Shown here one piece after another: positions 36,222 to 44,802 of a stretch of 54,538 bases of DNA. The stretch spans positions 1 to 54,538 of the forward strand of contig JAOPYE010000043.1 of NCBI GenBank assembly GCA_025964775.1, in the 5' to 3' direction. Source of the DNA: Marmoricola sp. Its GTDB lineage: Bacteria > Actinomycetota > Actinomycetes > Propionibacteriales > Nocardioidaceae. The position numbers were made by a program, and so were the translations under genes. Positions within the stretch are counted from its first letter, which is position 1. Each line of letters opens with the position of its first letter. The notes under the pieces were generated by a model. That model was not told where the DNA came from and made no database searches. It worked only from the letters and a program-made list of their open reading frames with translations.

Positions 36222-37901
36222 CTACTTCGAGCTGGCGCGACGACGTCCGGCCGGACGACGCTCGGAGGGCCGCGTGACCGGCTGACCGGCCTCGAGCAGC
36301 GAAGCCCGGCGGGCGGCACCGAAGTCGGCGAGCGCCTCGGCGAGCTCCTCGACCGACGGGTTCGGCGCCATCACGTCGACGCGCAGCCCGTGCTCCTCGG
36401 CGGTCTTGGCCGTGGCCGGCCCGATGACCGCGATGATCGTCGAGGCGTGCGGCTTGCCGGCGATGCCGACCAGGTTGCGCACCGTCGAGGACGAGGTGAA
36501 GACGACCGCGTCGAACTTGCCGGACTTGATCGCCTCGCGGGTGGGCGCCGGCGGCGGAGCCGCGCGGACGGTCCGGTACGCCGTCACGTCGTCGACCTCC
36601 CAGCCGAGGTCGACGAGTCCGGCGACCAGGTTCTCGGTCGCGATGTCCGCGCGCGGCAGGAAGACCCGGTTGATCGGGTCGAGCAGCTCGTCGAACGGCG
36701 GCCAGTCCTCGAGCAGCCCGCGTGCGGACTGCTCGCCGGAGGGCACCAGGTCGGCGCGCAGGCCCCAGTCGGCCAGCGACGCAGCGGTCTTCTCGCCGAC
36801 GGCGGCGATCTTCAGGCCCGAGAACGCTCGCGCGTCCAGGCCGTACTCCTCGAACTTCTCGCGAACCGCACGAACCGCGTTGACCGAGGTGAAGGCGATC
36901 CACTCGTAGCGGCCCTCGACCAGGCCTCGGACGGCCTTGTCCATCTGCTGCGGGTTGCGCGGCGGCTCGACCGAGATGGTCGGAACCTCCTCGGGCTCGG
37001 AGCCGAAGCTGCGCAGCCGGGTGGACAGCGACGCGGCCTGCTCCTTGGTCCGGGGCACCAGCACGCGCCAGCCGAAGAGCGGCTTGTTCTCGAACCACGA
37101 CAGCTCGTTGCGCAGCTCGACGACCTCACCGATGACGGTGACCGCGGGGGCCTCCATCCGGGCGGCGCGGACGTCGGCGGCGATCGTGGCCAGCGTCGAG
37201 ACGAGCGTGCGCTGGGTCGTCACGGTCCCGGTCCGGGTCATCGCGACCGGGGTCTCGGGGGCGCGCCCGGCAGCGATCAGCTCGCGGGAGATCTCGCCGA
37301 TGCTGCCCACCGCTGAGAGCAGCACCAGGGTCGGACGGTTGACGTACTGCGACCAGTCGATGCTCGGCCCGGTGCAGGAGACGACCGTGACCTCGCGGTG
37401 GTTCTTCGTGGTCAGCGGAACACCGGCGTACGCCGGCACCGCGTTGACCGAGGAGACACCGGGGACGACCTCGAAGCCGATGCCGGCCTTGGTGCACGCC
37501 TGCGCCTCCTCGGGACCGGAGGCGTACAGGAACGGATCGCCAGCCATCAACCGGACCACGCGCCGACCGGTCTTCGCCTGGCGGATGACCACCTTGGCCC
37601 GGGCGGCGTGCGTCAGCGGCTGACCGTCCTCACCGAAGCCACCGTCGACGAACACCGGGCCGGGGACGGGCGTGACCGCCTCGGCGACCTCCTCGCCCTC
37701 CTCGGGCTCGACCGGCTCGGGCAGGCCGAGGACCCCCCGCACCAGGCGCTCGTGCTCGGGGAGCTCGGTCACCACGATCTCGGCGTCGCGGAGGAGCTCC
37801 ACGGCACGCAGGGTGAGGAGCTCAGGGTCGCCGGGGCCGGCGCCGACGAAGGACACCCATCGGGTCTGGCGGGCGGCGGTGCTGGGTGCAGTCATGGTCA
37901 C
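36222..37901 (-). CDS. hemD: Uroporphyrinogen-III C-methyltransferase / uroporphyrinogen-III synthase fusion
   Basis: 559 residues, two domains. Residues about 13-262 are a SUMT/CobA methyltransferase: VGAGPGDPELLTLRAVELL, RLMAGDPFLYASGPEEA and VPGVSSVNAVPAYAGVPLT. Residues about 275-525 are uroporphyrinogen-III synthase (HemD), less conserved, with AFTSVNAVRAV, AAVGEKTAASL and VVFTSSSTVRNLVGI. The fusion puts the branch toward sirohaem/cobalamin and the ring closure step in one protein. The GTG at 37901 overlaps the hemC stop; ATG 37895 is the alternative. The methyltransferase part has an acidic insert (EPVEPEEGEEVAEA) near residue 65. Confidence 0.92.
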   Translation of the reverse strand: MTMTAPSTAARQTRWVSFVGAGPGDPELLTLRAVELLRDAEIVVTELPEHERLVRGVLGLPEPVEPEEGEEVAEAVTPVPGPVFVDGGFGEDGQPLTHAARAKVVIRQAKTGRRVVRLMAGDPFLYASGPEEAQACTKAGIGFEVVPGVSSVNAVPAYAGVPLTTKNHREVTVVSCTGPSIDWSQYVNRPTLVLLSAVGSIGEISRELIAAGRAPETPVAMTRTGTVTTQRTLVSTLATIAADVRAARMEAPAVTVIGEVVELRNELSWFENKPLFGWRVLVPRTKEQAASLSTRLRSFGSEPEEVPTISVEPPRNPQQMDKAVRGLVEGRYEWIAFTSVNAVRAVREKFEEYGLDARAFSGLKIAAVGEKTAASLADWGLRADLVPSGEQSARGLLEDWPPFDELLDPINRVFLPRADIATENLVAGLVDLGWEVDDVTAYRTVRAAPPPAPTREAIKSGKFDAVVFTSSSTVRNLVGIAGKPHASTIIAVIGPATAKTAEEHGLRVDVMAPNPSVEELAEALADFGAARRASLLEAGQPVTRPSERRPAGRRRASSK

Positions 37902-38848
37902 TTGCCTTCTTCTGAGCTGGGTACGTCGGGGGTCATCACGTCATGGGCGCCGTCGGCGATCATCTCGGCGGCGAGCTTGCGGCCCACCTCCACCGGGTCC
38001 GAGAACGGGCCGGATCCGGAACGGCGTACGGCCACTGCGCCGTCGAGCGAGCTGGCGACGGCGCGGATCCAGAGCTCCTCACCCGCCTCGCCCTCGACGA
38101 CATCTGCGAGGGCGCCGACCGGTGCCGAGCAACCGGCCTCGAGCTCGGCCAGGACAGTCCGCTCGCAGGTGACCGCCGCCCGGGTGTGCGGGTCGTCGAG
38201 GACCTCGGCGAGCAGGTCCACGAGCTCGGTGTCGCTCGCGCGGCACTCGATCGCCAGCGCGCCCTGACCCGGAGCCGGGAGCACCTGGATCGGGTCGAGC
38301 ACCTCGGTGATCTCGTCGAGTCGGCCGAGCCGAGCCAGACCGGCGCGGGCGAGGATCACGGCGTCGAGGTCGCCCGAGCGCACCTTGGCGATCCGGGTGT
38401 CGACGTTGCCGCGGACGCCGACGAGCTCGATGCCCAGGCCCAGCGCCTCGAGCTGCGCAACGCGTCGCGGCGAGCCGGTGCCGACCAGGCTGCCGACGGG
38501 AAGCTCGCCGAGGGTCAGGCCGTCGCGGGCGACGACCACATCGCGGGGGTCCTCCCGGGTCGGGACGGCAGCCAGCGTGATGCCCTCGGCCGACGCTGTC
38601 GGCAGGTCCTTGAGGGAGTGCACCGCGACGTCGACCTCCCCGGCCAGCAGCGCGTCGCGCAGGGCGCTGACGAACACGCCTGTGCCGCCGAGCGAGGCCA
38701 GGGGCGCCGCGTTCACGTCGCCCTCGGTCGAGACGGTGACCAGGGTGGTCTCGCGACCGGTCCCGGCGGTGATGGCCTCGGCGACCAGGCCCGACTGGGT
38801 CCGGGCCAGGGCCGAGGCGCGGGTACCTACGCGCAGCGCGGTGGTCAT
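37898..38848 (-). CDS. hemC: Hydroxymethylbilane synthase (porphobilinogen deaminase)
   Basis: 316 residues from ATG 38848, overlapping the hemA stop (ATGA). N-terminus LRVGTRASALARTQSGLVAE, the catalytic Asp region HSLKDLPT, RGNVDTRIAKVRSGDLDAVILA, and the cofactor Cys in LEAGCSAPVGAL. It makes hydroxymethylbilane for HemD, the next gene. Confidence 0.96.
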   Translation of the reverse strand: MTTALRVGTRASALARTQSGLVAEAITAGTGRETTLVTVSTEGDVNAAPLASLGGTGVFVSALRDALLAGEVDVAVHSLKDLPTASAEGITLAAVPTREDPRDVVVARDGLTLGELPVGSLVGTGSPRRVAQLEALGLGIELVGVRGNVDTRIAKVRSGDLDAVILARAGLARLGRLDEITEVLDPIQVLPAPGQGALAIECRASDTELVDLLAEVLDDPHTRAAVTCERTVLAELEAGCSAPVGALADVVEGEAGEELWIRAVASSLDGAVAVRRSGSGPFSDPVEVGRKLAAEMIADGAHDVMTPDVPSSEEGK

Positions 38849-40143
38849 ACGCCCTCCACCCGGGTCACGGCCTCGACGGCATCAGGGTCGAGCGAGAACA
38901 GCTCGGCCAGGGCAGCGGCGTAGGAGACCGCGCCGGTCTCGTTCGCCAGCTCCCTGACCCGCACGGTCGGCTGGTGGAGGAGCTTGTCGGCGACCCGTCG
39001 CACCGTCATCTCGATCTCGGCGCGGGCTTCGTCGTCCAGGTCCGGGAGGCGACCGGCGAGGCGCTGGAGCTCGGTCTCGACGACACCGGTGGCCATCGTG
39101 CGCAGGGCGACCACGGTCGGCGTGACGGCGGCGGCGTGCCGGGCTGCCAGGAAGGCCTGCAGCTCCTGGCCGACGATCCGGCGGACGTCGGCGACCTCGC
39201 TGCGCTCACCGGCGCTCTCGAGCTCCTCGGCCAGGGTGGTCAGGTCGATCAGGTGGACGCCCGGTTCGTCGGCGACTGCCGGATCGACGTCGCGGGGCAT
39301 GGCCAGGTCGATGATCGCCAGCGGCGCACCACTGGTGCGGGCGGCGCGCAGGGAGGTGGCGTCCAGCAGGATCCCGACCGAGTCGGTGCACGAGATCAGC
39401 AGGTCCACCGAGGCGAGCTCGCCCTGGACGTCGGCGAGCCGGACCGCCCGGGCGCCGTACGCGTCGGCGAGGCGGGTGGCGCGTGCGGGAGTGCGGTTTG
39501 CGATGACGATCGACTCGGCACCGGCCCGGACCAGGGTCGCGACCGAGAGCCCGGCCATGGCACCGGCACCGACCACCAGGGCCCGCAGGCCGGCGGCACC
39601 ATCGGGTCGTGCGATGTGTACCGCGGCCTGCTCGAGCGCGGCGTTGACGAGCGACGGGCCGGCACGATCGATGTCGGTCTCGGCGTGCGAGCGCTTGCCG
39701 ACCCGGAGTGCCTGCTGGAACAGCGAGTTCAGGGCCGGACCGACGGTTCCGGACTCCTGGCCGACGCGCAGCGCTTCGCGGGCCTGCCCGAGGATCTGGC
39801 TCTCGCCGACGACCATCGAGTCGAGCCCGGAGGCGACGTGGAAGAGATGGGAGACCGCGCCGTCGTCGTAGTGCACGTACAGGTGCGGGACGAAGTCGTC
39901 GTGGACCCCGCCGGTCGGGCCGAGGATCATCCGGGAGATCGCCTCGACACTGCCGTGGAAGCGGTCGACCTCGGCGTACACCTCGATGCGGTTGCAGGTC
40001 GAGAGCACCGTTGCCTCGACGACGTGCTCGTTGTCCGCGACGTCGCGGATCAGCTTGAGAGTGCCCTCGGAGTCACGGGCGACCTGCTCCAGGACGGTGA
40101 CCGGGGCCGAGTTGTGGGACAGGCCCACGACGAGCACGCTCAT
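38845..40143 (-). CDS. hemA: Glutamyl-tRNA reductase
   Basis: First enzyme of the C5 haem pathway, 432 residues starting MSVLVVGLSHNSAPVTVLEQ. The catalytic Cys lies in LSTCNRIEVY; substrate recognition GESQILGQAREA, NADPH domain LVVGAGAMAGLSVATL and the dimerisation helix at the C-terminus are present. The ATG at 40143 overlaps the rex stop by one base, so hemA is translated and regulated with rex. Confidence 0.96.
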   Translation of the reverse strand: MSVLVVGLSHNSAPVTVLEQVARDSEGTLKLIRDVADNEHVVEATVLSTCNRIEVYAEVDRFHGSVEAISRMILGPTGGVHDDFVPHLYVHYDDGAVSHLFHVASGLDSMVVGESQILGQAREALRVGQESGTVGPALNSLFQQALRVGKRSHAETDIDRAGPSLVNAALEQAAVHIARPDGAAGLRALVVGAGAMAGLSVATLVRAGAESIVIANRTPARATRLADAYGARAVRLADVQGELASVDLLISCTDSVGILLDATSLRAARTSGAPLAIIDLAMPRDVDPAVADEPGVHLIDLTTLAEELESAGERSEVADVRRIVGQELQAFLAARHAAAVTPTVVALRTMATGVVETELQRLAGRLPDLDDEARAEIEMTVRRVADKLLHQPTVRVRELANETGAVSYAAALAELFSLDPDAVEAVTRVEGV

Positions 40144-40826
40144 CAGGCCACCCCCTCCGAACCCGTCGCGACCACGGGAGCGTCGCCGGACTGGAGCTGT
40201 GCTTTTCTCTGCTCGTGGTACGCCAGGATCTGCAGCTCGCTGGACAGGTCGACCATCCGTACGTCGACACCGTCCGGCACGGTGAGGACGGTCGGGGCGA
40301 AGTTGAGGATGCTGCGGATGCCGGCCGACACCATCTGGTCGCACACGGACTGGGCAGCGGCAGCCGGGGTCGCGATGACGCCGATTGCCACGCCGTGCTC
40401 GTGCACGATCGCGGTGAGCTCACGGAAGGCCCGGATCTTGAGCCCGGCGACGAGCTCCCCGGTCCGGCTGTCGTCGGCATCGAGGAGCGCGACGGTCCGG
40501 AAACCGCGCGAGGAGAACCCCGAGTAGTTCGCGAGGGCGTGCCCGAGGTTGCCGATCCCGACGATCACGACGGGCCAGTCCTGGGTCAGGCCGATCTCGC
40601 GGGAGATCTGGTAGCGCAGGTACTCGACGTCGTACCCGACACCGCGGGTGCCGTACGAGCCGAGGTGGGAGAGGTCCTTGCGGAGCTTGGCGCTGTTCAC
40701 GCCCGCGGCGGTCGCGAGTTCTTCGCTGGAGCAGGAGCGGACCTCGGCCTCGAGGAGCGAATTGAGCGCCCGCAGGTACACCGGAAGGCGCGCCACGGTC
40801 GCCTCAGGGATACGTGTAGGGCTCAC
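40143..40826 (-). CDS. rex: Redox-sensing transcriptional repressor Rex
   Basis: NADH/NAD+-sensing repressor, about 227 residues. An N-terminal winged helix (IPEATVARLPVYLRAL, SSEELATAAGVNSAKLRKDL) binds DNA; a Rossmann domain (VVIVGIGNLGHALANY) binds NAD(H); SILNFAPTVLTVPDGVDVR is typical. I chose GTG 40826 because GGAGAG lies 6 bases upstream; an in-frame GTG at 40871 adds 15 residues but has no ribosome binding site. It is the first gene of rex-hemA-hemC-hemD-hemB, as in Streptomyces, and has a candidate operator of its own at 40906-40923. Confidence 0.95.
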   Translation of the reverse strand: MSPTRIPEATVARLPVYLRALNSLLEAEVRSCSSEELATAAGVNSAKLRKDLSHLGSYGTRGVGYDVEYLRYQISREIGLTQDWPVVIVGIGNLGHALANYSGFSSRGFRTVALLDADDSRTGELVAGLKIRAFRELTAIVHEHGVAIGVIATPAAAAQSVCDQMVSAGIRSILNFAPTVLTVPDGVDVRMVDLSSELQILAYHEQRKAQLQSGDAPVVATGSEGVA

Positions 40827-40905
40827 GGTCAACTCTCCAGCAGGACGCTCCGGGCTCGGTAAGGGAGCCACATGTCAAAGTGTCCAGCGCAATCACCATA
40901 AGAGT

Positions 40906-40923
40906 TTGTGAACGTGGGAACAA
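40906..40923. promoter_or_regulatory. Candidate Rex operator upstream of rex-hem
   Basis: TTGTGAACGTGGGAACAA has one perfect Rex half-site (TTGTGAAC) and a degenerate second half, matching the operator I recall at 14 of 18 positions. It lies 80 bases upstream of the rex GTG. Autoregulation of rex-hemACD by Rex is established in Streptomyces coelicolor. Confidence 0.5.
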
Positions 40924-41008
40924 ACCGAGACCGGGTTGCGGGCGCTCACGGCTAGCACAGGTGAGACTTCCGCCACACGGCGGGGGTCGTCTCCCTCGCC
41001 CGGCCGCC

Positions 41009-41266
41009 TCAGCGAGCGAGCGCTCCGAGCAGCCGCGCCTCGTCCACGCGCCAGAAGTCGTGCTGGGCCCCGTCCACGAAGGTCACCGGGATCTGCTCGC
41101 CGTAGGTACGGAACAACGCCGGGTCAGCGGTGATGTCCACCTCCTCGTACGACGTACCTACCTCGGCGCAGACACGCTCGATCACGGCCCGGGCGTCGTC
41201 ACACAGGTGGCAGCCGGGCTTGGAGTACAGCAGGACCCTCGCCGGGTGGTCTCCGGGGTCGCTCAC
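41009..41266 (-). CDS. Glutaredoxin-like (thioredoxin-fold) protein
   Basis: 85 residues with a CxxC redox site in LYSKPGCHLCDDARAVI and the thioredoxin-fold EQIPVTFVDGAQHDFW segment with its cis-Pro. This DUF836/glutaredoxin-like type is found next to rex-hem genes in many actinobacteria. The GTG at 41266 lies 1 base after the acyl-CoA ligase stop, with GGAG 6 bases upstream, so it is coupled to that gene. Partner protein unknown. Confidence 0.82.
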   Translation of the reverse strand: MSDPGDHPARVLLYSKPGCHLCDDARAVIERVCAEVGTSYEEVDITADPALFRTYGEQIPVTFVDGAQHDFWRVDEARLLGALAR

Positions 41267-41267
41267 G

Positions 41268-42857
41268 TCACTCCAGCAGACCCAGGGCCCGACGCCGCTC
41301 GGTGGCACGCAGCCGGCCCTTCTGCACCTTGCCGGTCATCGTGTACGGAAGCGTCTCGACGACGTGGATCACCCTGGGCTGCTTGAAACCGGCCAGCCTG
41401 GCGGCGCAGTGCGCCCGCACCTGGTCCGCCAGGGCCTCGGCGGAGACGTCGTGGCGCGGCTTGACGTAGGCCACCACGGCCTCGCCGGTCAGCTCGTCCT
41501 CGACCCCGATCACCGCAGCCTCGGCGACATCGTCGAGCTCGGTGATGACGTCCTCGACCTCGCTGGGGTACACGTTGAAGCCGGACACGATCACCAGTTC
41601 CTTGAGCCGGTCGACGAGGAACAGGTCACCGGCGTCGGTGACGTACCCGACGTCACCGGTGGCCCACCAGCCCTGCGCATCGGGACCGTCGGCGCCGTCG
41701 GGCCAGTACCCGGAGAACAGGTTCTCCCCGCGGATCCAGATCTCGCCGCTGTCCTCGTCCTCGGGCGCGCGACCGCTCTCGTCGGCGAGCCGGATCTCTA
41801 TCCCGGGGAGCGGGGCGCCCACCGAGCGCGGGTCCGGGTCGGCACTGCACTGCGTCGAGGTGACCACCGGCGAGGCCTCGGTCAGCCCGTAGCCCTGCTG
41901 GATCGCCAGCCCGGTCCGCGCGGTGAAGGCTGCGGTGAGGTCGGCAGCCAGCGGGGCTGATCCGGACAGGATCGTGCGCACGGGGCCGAGCCGGTCCTCC
42001 AGCCCGGGTACGCCCATCCAGTACGCGAAGACCGGAGGTGCCACGGGCAGCACCGAGATCGCCTCGTCCTCGATGATGTCGAGCGAACCCTCCGGGTCGA
42101 AACCGTCGACCAGGACCAGCCGGGCGTGCTGGCGCAGCACCTGGCCCAGGACGGCGTTGAGTCCGTAGACGTGGAACAGGGGGAGCACGCCGAGGACGAC
42201 GTCACGGCCGTTGATCATCGGCGGTACGACGGCAGCAGCCTGGGCGATGTTGGCGGCCAGTGCCCGGTGGCTGAGCATCGCTGCGCGCGGGCGGCCCGAG
42301 GTTCCGCTGGTGTAGAGCAGCACCGCCAGGGACTCGGGATCGGTCGTGCCGGGGACCGCGGCGCCGTTGGCCAGGACGAGGTGGTCCCACGAGCGTTCAC
42401 CGGGCTCGAGCGTCGTACCGATGCTGACGATCCGCGGCCCGGCCGCCACGGCTCCCTGCTGGTTCGCGGACGTTTCGAGGGCTGCGCCGACGCCGACCAC
42501 TGCGGCGCGGACAGTGCTGATCGTCGTCTCGTCGGCCACCACCATGCGCGAGCCCGAGTCGACGAGCATCCGGACGACCTCGCCGGTCGCGCTACGAGGG
42601 TTGATCGGCACCGCGACCATGCGGGCCCGCAGGACGCCGAGGTAGGTCGCGACGAACTCGATCCTGTTGGTCACCGAGATCATCACCCGGTACCCGGCGA
42701 CCATGCCGGCGGCGGAGAGTCCGTGCGCGACGCGGTCGGCGAGATCGTCGAGGGCGGCCCAGGTGACGGTGCGGCCGGTTGCAGCCTCCGACAAGGCGAT
42801 CTTCGTCGGCTCGGCACGGGCGGCGCCGGACAGGAGATCGGCGACGTTGGTCTCCAT
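41268..42857 (-). CDS. Acyl-CoA/AMP-dependent ligase (FadD-like)
   Basis: 529-residue ANL-superfamily enzyme. P-loop motif LYTSGTSGRPRAAMLSH, GYGLTEASPVVTST, the WATGDVGYVTDAGDLFLVDRLKE hinge region and the catalytic Lys in TMTGKVQKGRL. It adenylates a carboxylic acid and makes a CoA thioester; chain length cannot be told, though the general form resembles long-chain fatty acid ligases. It precedes the glutaredoxin-like gene in a two-gene unit and is divergent from the HAD hydrolase gene. Confidence 0.88.
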   Translation of the reverse strand: METNVADLLSGAARAEPTKIALSEAATGRTVTWAALDDLADRVAHGLSAAGMVAGYRVMISVTNRIEFVATYLGVLRARMVAVPINPRSATGEVVRMLVDSGSRMVVADETTISTVRAAVVGVGAALETSANQQGAVAAGPRIVSIGTTLEPGERSWDHLVLANGAAVPGTTDPESLAVLLYTSGTSGRPRAAMLSHRALAANIAQAAAVVPPMINGRDVVLGVLPLFHVYGLNAVLGQVLRQHARLVLVDGFDPEGSLDIIEDEAISVLPVAPPVFAYWMGVPGLEDRLGPVRTILSGSAPLAADLTAAFTARTGLAIQQGYGLTEASPVVTSTQCSADPDPRSVGAPLPGIEIRLADESGRAPEDEDSGEIWIRGENLFSGYWPDGADGPDAQGWWATGDVGYVTDAGDLFLVDRLKELVIVSGFNVYPSEVEDVITELDDVAEAAVIGVEDELTGEAVVAYVKPRHDVSAEALADQVRAHCAARLAGFKQPRVIHVVETLPYTMTGKVQKGRLRATERRRALGLLE

Positions 42858-42933
42858 CCATGGAGTCTGTCATATGGGACGGACCCGCGAGCACCGGATC
42901 CGCGGGCTGCCGCCCCGGGGGTCGACAGGGCCC

Positions 42934-42939
42934 TAGGCT
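42934..42939 (+). promoter_or_regulatory. -10 element of leaderless HAD-hydrolase promoter
   Basis: TAGGCT, then GGGCAG (6 bases), then the GTG at 42946. No ribosome binding site at normal spacing. Confidence 0.5.
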
Positions 42940-42945
42940 GGGCAG

Positions 42946-43827
42946 GTGGCCCGCACGAATCGACCGACACCGGTGAACCTCAAGAGGCGCTCACAGCTTG
43001 CCGGCGAGGCGTCAGCGGCCAATGCCGAGGTCGAGGGAATCCTGTCCGTGGCGGCCGATCCCGGGTCCGCGGCGTTCTTCGACGTCGACAACACGGTGAT
43101 GCAGGGAGCCTCGATCTTCCATCTCGCCAAGGGGCTGCACCGCCGCAAGTTCTTCACGACCCGCGACATCCTGGGGGCCGCCTGGAAGCAGGCGTACTTC
43201 CGTCTGGTCGGGATCGAGAATCCCGAGCACGTCGCCGAGGCCCGGTCAGCCGCGCTGGCCTTCATCGCCGGCCACACCACCGACGAGCTCTCCTCGGTCG
43301 GCGAGGAGATCTTCGACGAGGCCATGGCCCACCGGATCTGGCCCGGCACCCGGGCGCTCGCCCAGCTCCACCTCGACCAGGGTCAGCGCGTCTGGCTGGT
43401 CACGGCAGCCCCGATCGAGATCGCCAGCATCATCGCCCGTCGCCTCGGGCTGACCGGCGCGCTCGGCACGGTCGCCGAGCACATCAACGGTGTCTATACC
43501 GGTTCACTGGTCGGCGAGATGCTGCACGGACCTGCGAAGGCCGAGGCGATCCTGGCGCTCGCCGAGCGCGAGGGCCTCGATCTGGCGCGCTGCTCGGCGT
43601 ACTCGGACTCCTCCAACGACCTGCCGATGCTGTCGCTGGTCGGTGATCCGTGCGCGGTGAACCCGGATGCCAAATTGCGCGCCTACGCGCGTGCACACGG
43701 CTGGCGGGTCCGCGACTACCGGACCGGTCGCAAGGCGGCCCGCGCCGGCGCCTTCACCGCCGCGGTCGCGGGTGCCGCGGTCGGGACGATCGCCGCCGGC
43801 GCGGCGATCCGCAAGCGCATCCGCTGA
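42946..43827 (+). CDS. HAD-IB family hydrolase (SerB-like phosphatase)
   Basis: 293 residues. HAD motif I is FFDVDNTVMQG (Asp46, Asp48), motif II WLVTAAP, motif III/IV GPAKAEAI and YSDSSNDLPML. The cap is the IB helical type, as in phosphoserine phosphatases, but with an N-terminal basic extension (about 40 residues) and a hydrophobic C-terminal segment (AFTAAVAGAAVGTIAAGAA) followed by RKRIR that may associate with the membrane. It lies between rex-hem and the BldN-like gene, as in Streptomyces. Substrate unknown. Confidence 0.88.
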   Translation: MARTNRPTPVNLKRRSQLAGEASAANAEVEGILSVAADPGSAAFFDVDNTVMQGASIFHLAKGLHRRKFFTTRDILGAAWKQAYFRLVGIENPEHVAEARSAALAFIAGHTTDELSSVGEEIFDEAMAHRIWPGTRALAQLHLDQGQRVWLVTAAPIEIASIIARRLGLTGALGTVAEHINGVYTGSLVGEMLHGPAKAEAILALAEREGLDLARCSAYSDSSNDLPMLSLVGDPCAVNPDAKLRAYARAHGWRVRDYRTGRKAARAGAFTAAVAGAAVGTIAAGAAIRKRIR

Positions 43828-43912
43828 GGCCTGCCTAGACCGCTCGGGAAATCGGTGCTATCCGACACGTCCCGGTTTGGCCAACCCGTTCCCAAAGAAC
43901 CGGAACGCCGTC

Positions 43913-43918
43913 TATCCT
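43913..43918 (+). promoter_or_regulatory. -10 element upstream of the ECF sigma gene
   Basis: TATCCT with GAAATCT (7 bases) and then a GTG at 43926, which opens a short frame rather than the sigma gene itself. This suggests a leaderless transcript whose first start codon is the upstream open frame. Confidence 0.4.
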
Positions 43919-43925
43919 GAAATCT

Positions 43926-43997
43926 GTGAACCTGGCGGGGGGCCGGGAGGGAGATTGTGTTCATGGGCGTGAGCGGCGAGTACGCGCGCGGTCTTGA
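43926..43997 (+). CDS. Possible leaderless upstream ORF overlapping the sigma factor start (23 aa)
   Basis: GTG at 43926 to TGA at 43995-43997, encoding VNLAGGREGDCVHGRE and further basic residues. It begins 7 bases after a TATCCT element and overlaps the first 41 bases of the sigma gene in another frame. The sigma gene ribosome binding site (GGGAGG, 43945-43950) lies inside it. It may tune sigma factor translation; there is no protein-family support. Confidence 0.25.
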   Translation: MNLAGGREGDCVHGRERRVRARS

Positions 43998-44796
43998 CGC
44001 GCTCCGCCGAGCCCTCGCCGACCTCGTTGTCTCGCCCGCTCTCGCGACGGGCAACGGGTCGGTTCAGCCCTGGTGGCTCGCGAACGACGGCATCCTGGCC
44101 AGCGCCGCCACGGTCTCAGGAGCGCGTCGGAAGCACGCAGCCGGCAAATCGCCCGACTCCTCCACCGAATCCCTCACGCCTCCGGGGCGCGACCACGGTG
44201 ACTCCGAGCTCGCCGCGTCCTCCGCCGAGGACGAGGCCGTCGGCACCCGGCTGATCGCCCTGGTCGAACTCGCCCGCAACGGCGACAAGGAGGCCTTCGG
44301 CCAGCTCTACGACCACTACCAGCCGTCGGTCTACCGGTTCCTCTACTACCGGGTCGGCTCGATGACCCTGGCCGAGGACCTGACCGCGGAGACCTTCTTC
44401 CGGGCGCTGCGCAGCATGCACGCCTTCCGCTGGCAGGGCAAGGACTTCGGCGCCTGGCTGATGACCATCGCGCGCAACCTCACCGCTGATCACTTCAAGG
44501 CCGGGCGCACCCGCCTCGAGCAGACCACCGAAGACATGCAGACCCTGGACACGACCTCGGAGAGTCCCGAGATCGAGGTGCTGTCCTCGCTGACCAACGA
44601 AGCCCTGCTCAAGGCACTGGGCGAACTGCCCACCGAGCAGCGTGAATGCCTGATCATGCGGTTCCTGCAGGGCCTCTCGATCGCCGAAACGGCGGAGATC
44701 CTCGGTCGCAGCGCTGGGGCCGTGAAGCAGCTCCAGCTGCGCGGTGTCCGCAATCTGGCGAAATTGATACCCGCCGGGAGCGTGAATGATGCGTAG
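43957..44796 (+). CDS. ECF sigma factor, BldN-like, with N-terminal extension
   Basis: 279 residues. Region sigma-2 (about 103-175: FGQLYDHYQPSVYRFLYYRV, DLTAETFFRALRSM, FGAWLMTIARNLTADHFKAG) and sigma-4 (about 215-268: LPTEQRECLIMRFLQGLSIA, AGAVKQLQLRGVRNLAKL) are both complete. The first about 95 residues are an extra segment not found in ordinary ECF factors but present in Streptomyces BldN, where it is a pro-sequence removed by proteolysis. The DUF5667 gene downstream resembles the BldN anti-sigma partner RsbN, and rex-hem lies just upstream, as in Streptomyces. Start GTG 43957 has GGGAGG 6 bases upstream; ATG 43963 is the alternative. Confidence 0.88.
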   Translation: MFMGVSGEYARGLDALRRALADLVVSPALATGNGSVQPWWLANDGILASAATVSGARRKHAAGKSPDSSTESLTPPGRDHGDSELAASSAEDEAVGTRLIALVELARNGDKEAFGQLYDHYQPSVYRFLYYRVGSMTLAEDLTAETFFRALRSMHAFRWQGKDFGAWLMTIARNLTADHFKAGRTRLEQTTEDMQTLDTTSESPEIEVLSSLTNEALLKALGELPTEQRECLIMRFLQGLSIAETAEILGRSAGAVKQLQLRGVRNLAKLIPAGSVNDA

Positions 44797-44802
44797 ATCA
44801 CG

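Noticed and set aside
42880..42910. Hairpin CCCGCG...CGCGGG between the acyl-CoA ligase and HAD genes as a terminator
   Set aside because: Both genes start here and diverge, so no terminator is expected; the arms are short and of generic GC composition.
43957..44240. Sigma factor N-terminal extension as a wrong start call
   Set aside because: A good ribosome binding site lies at the first GTG, codon use is normal throughout, and BldN of Streptomyces has a comparable extension.
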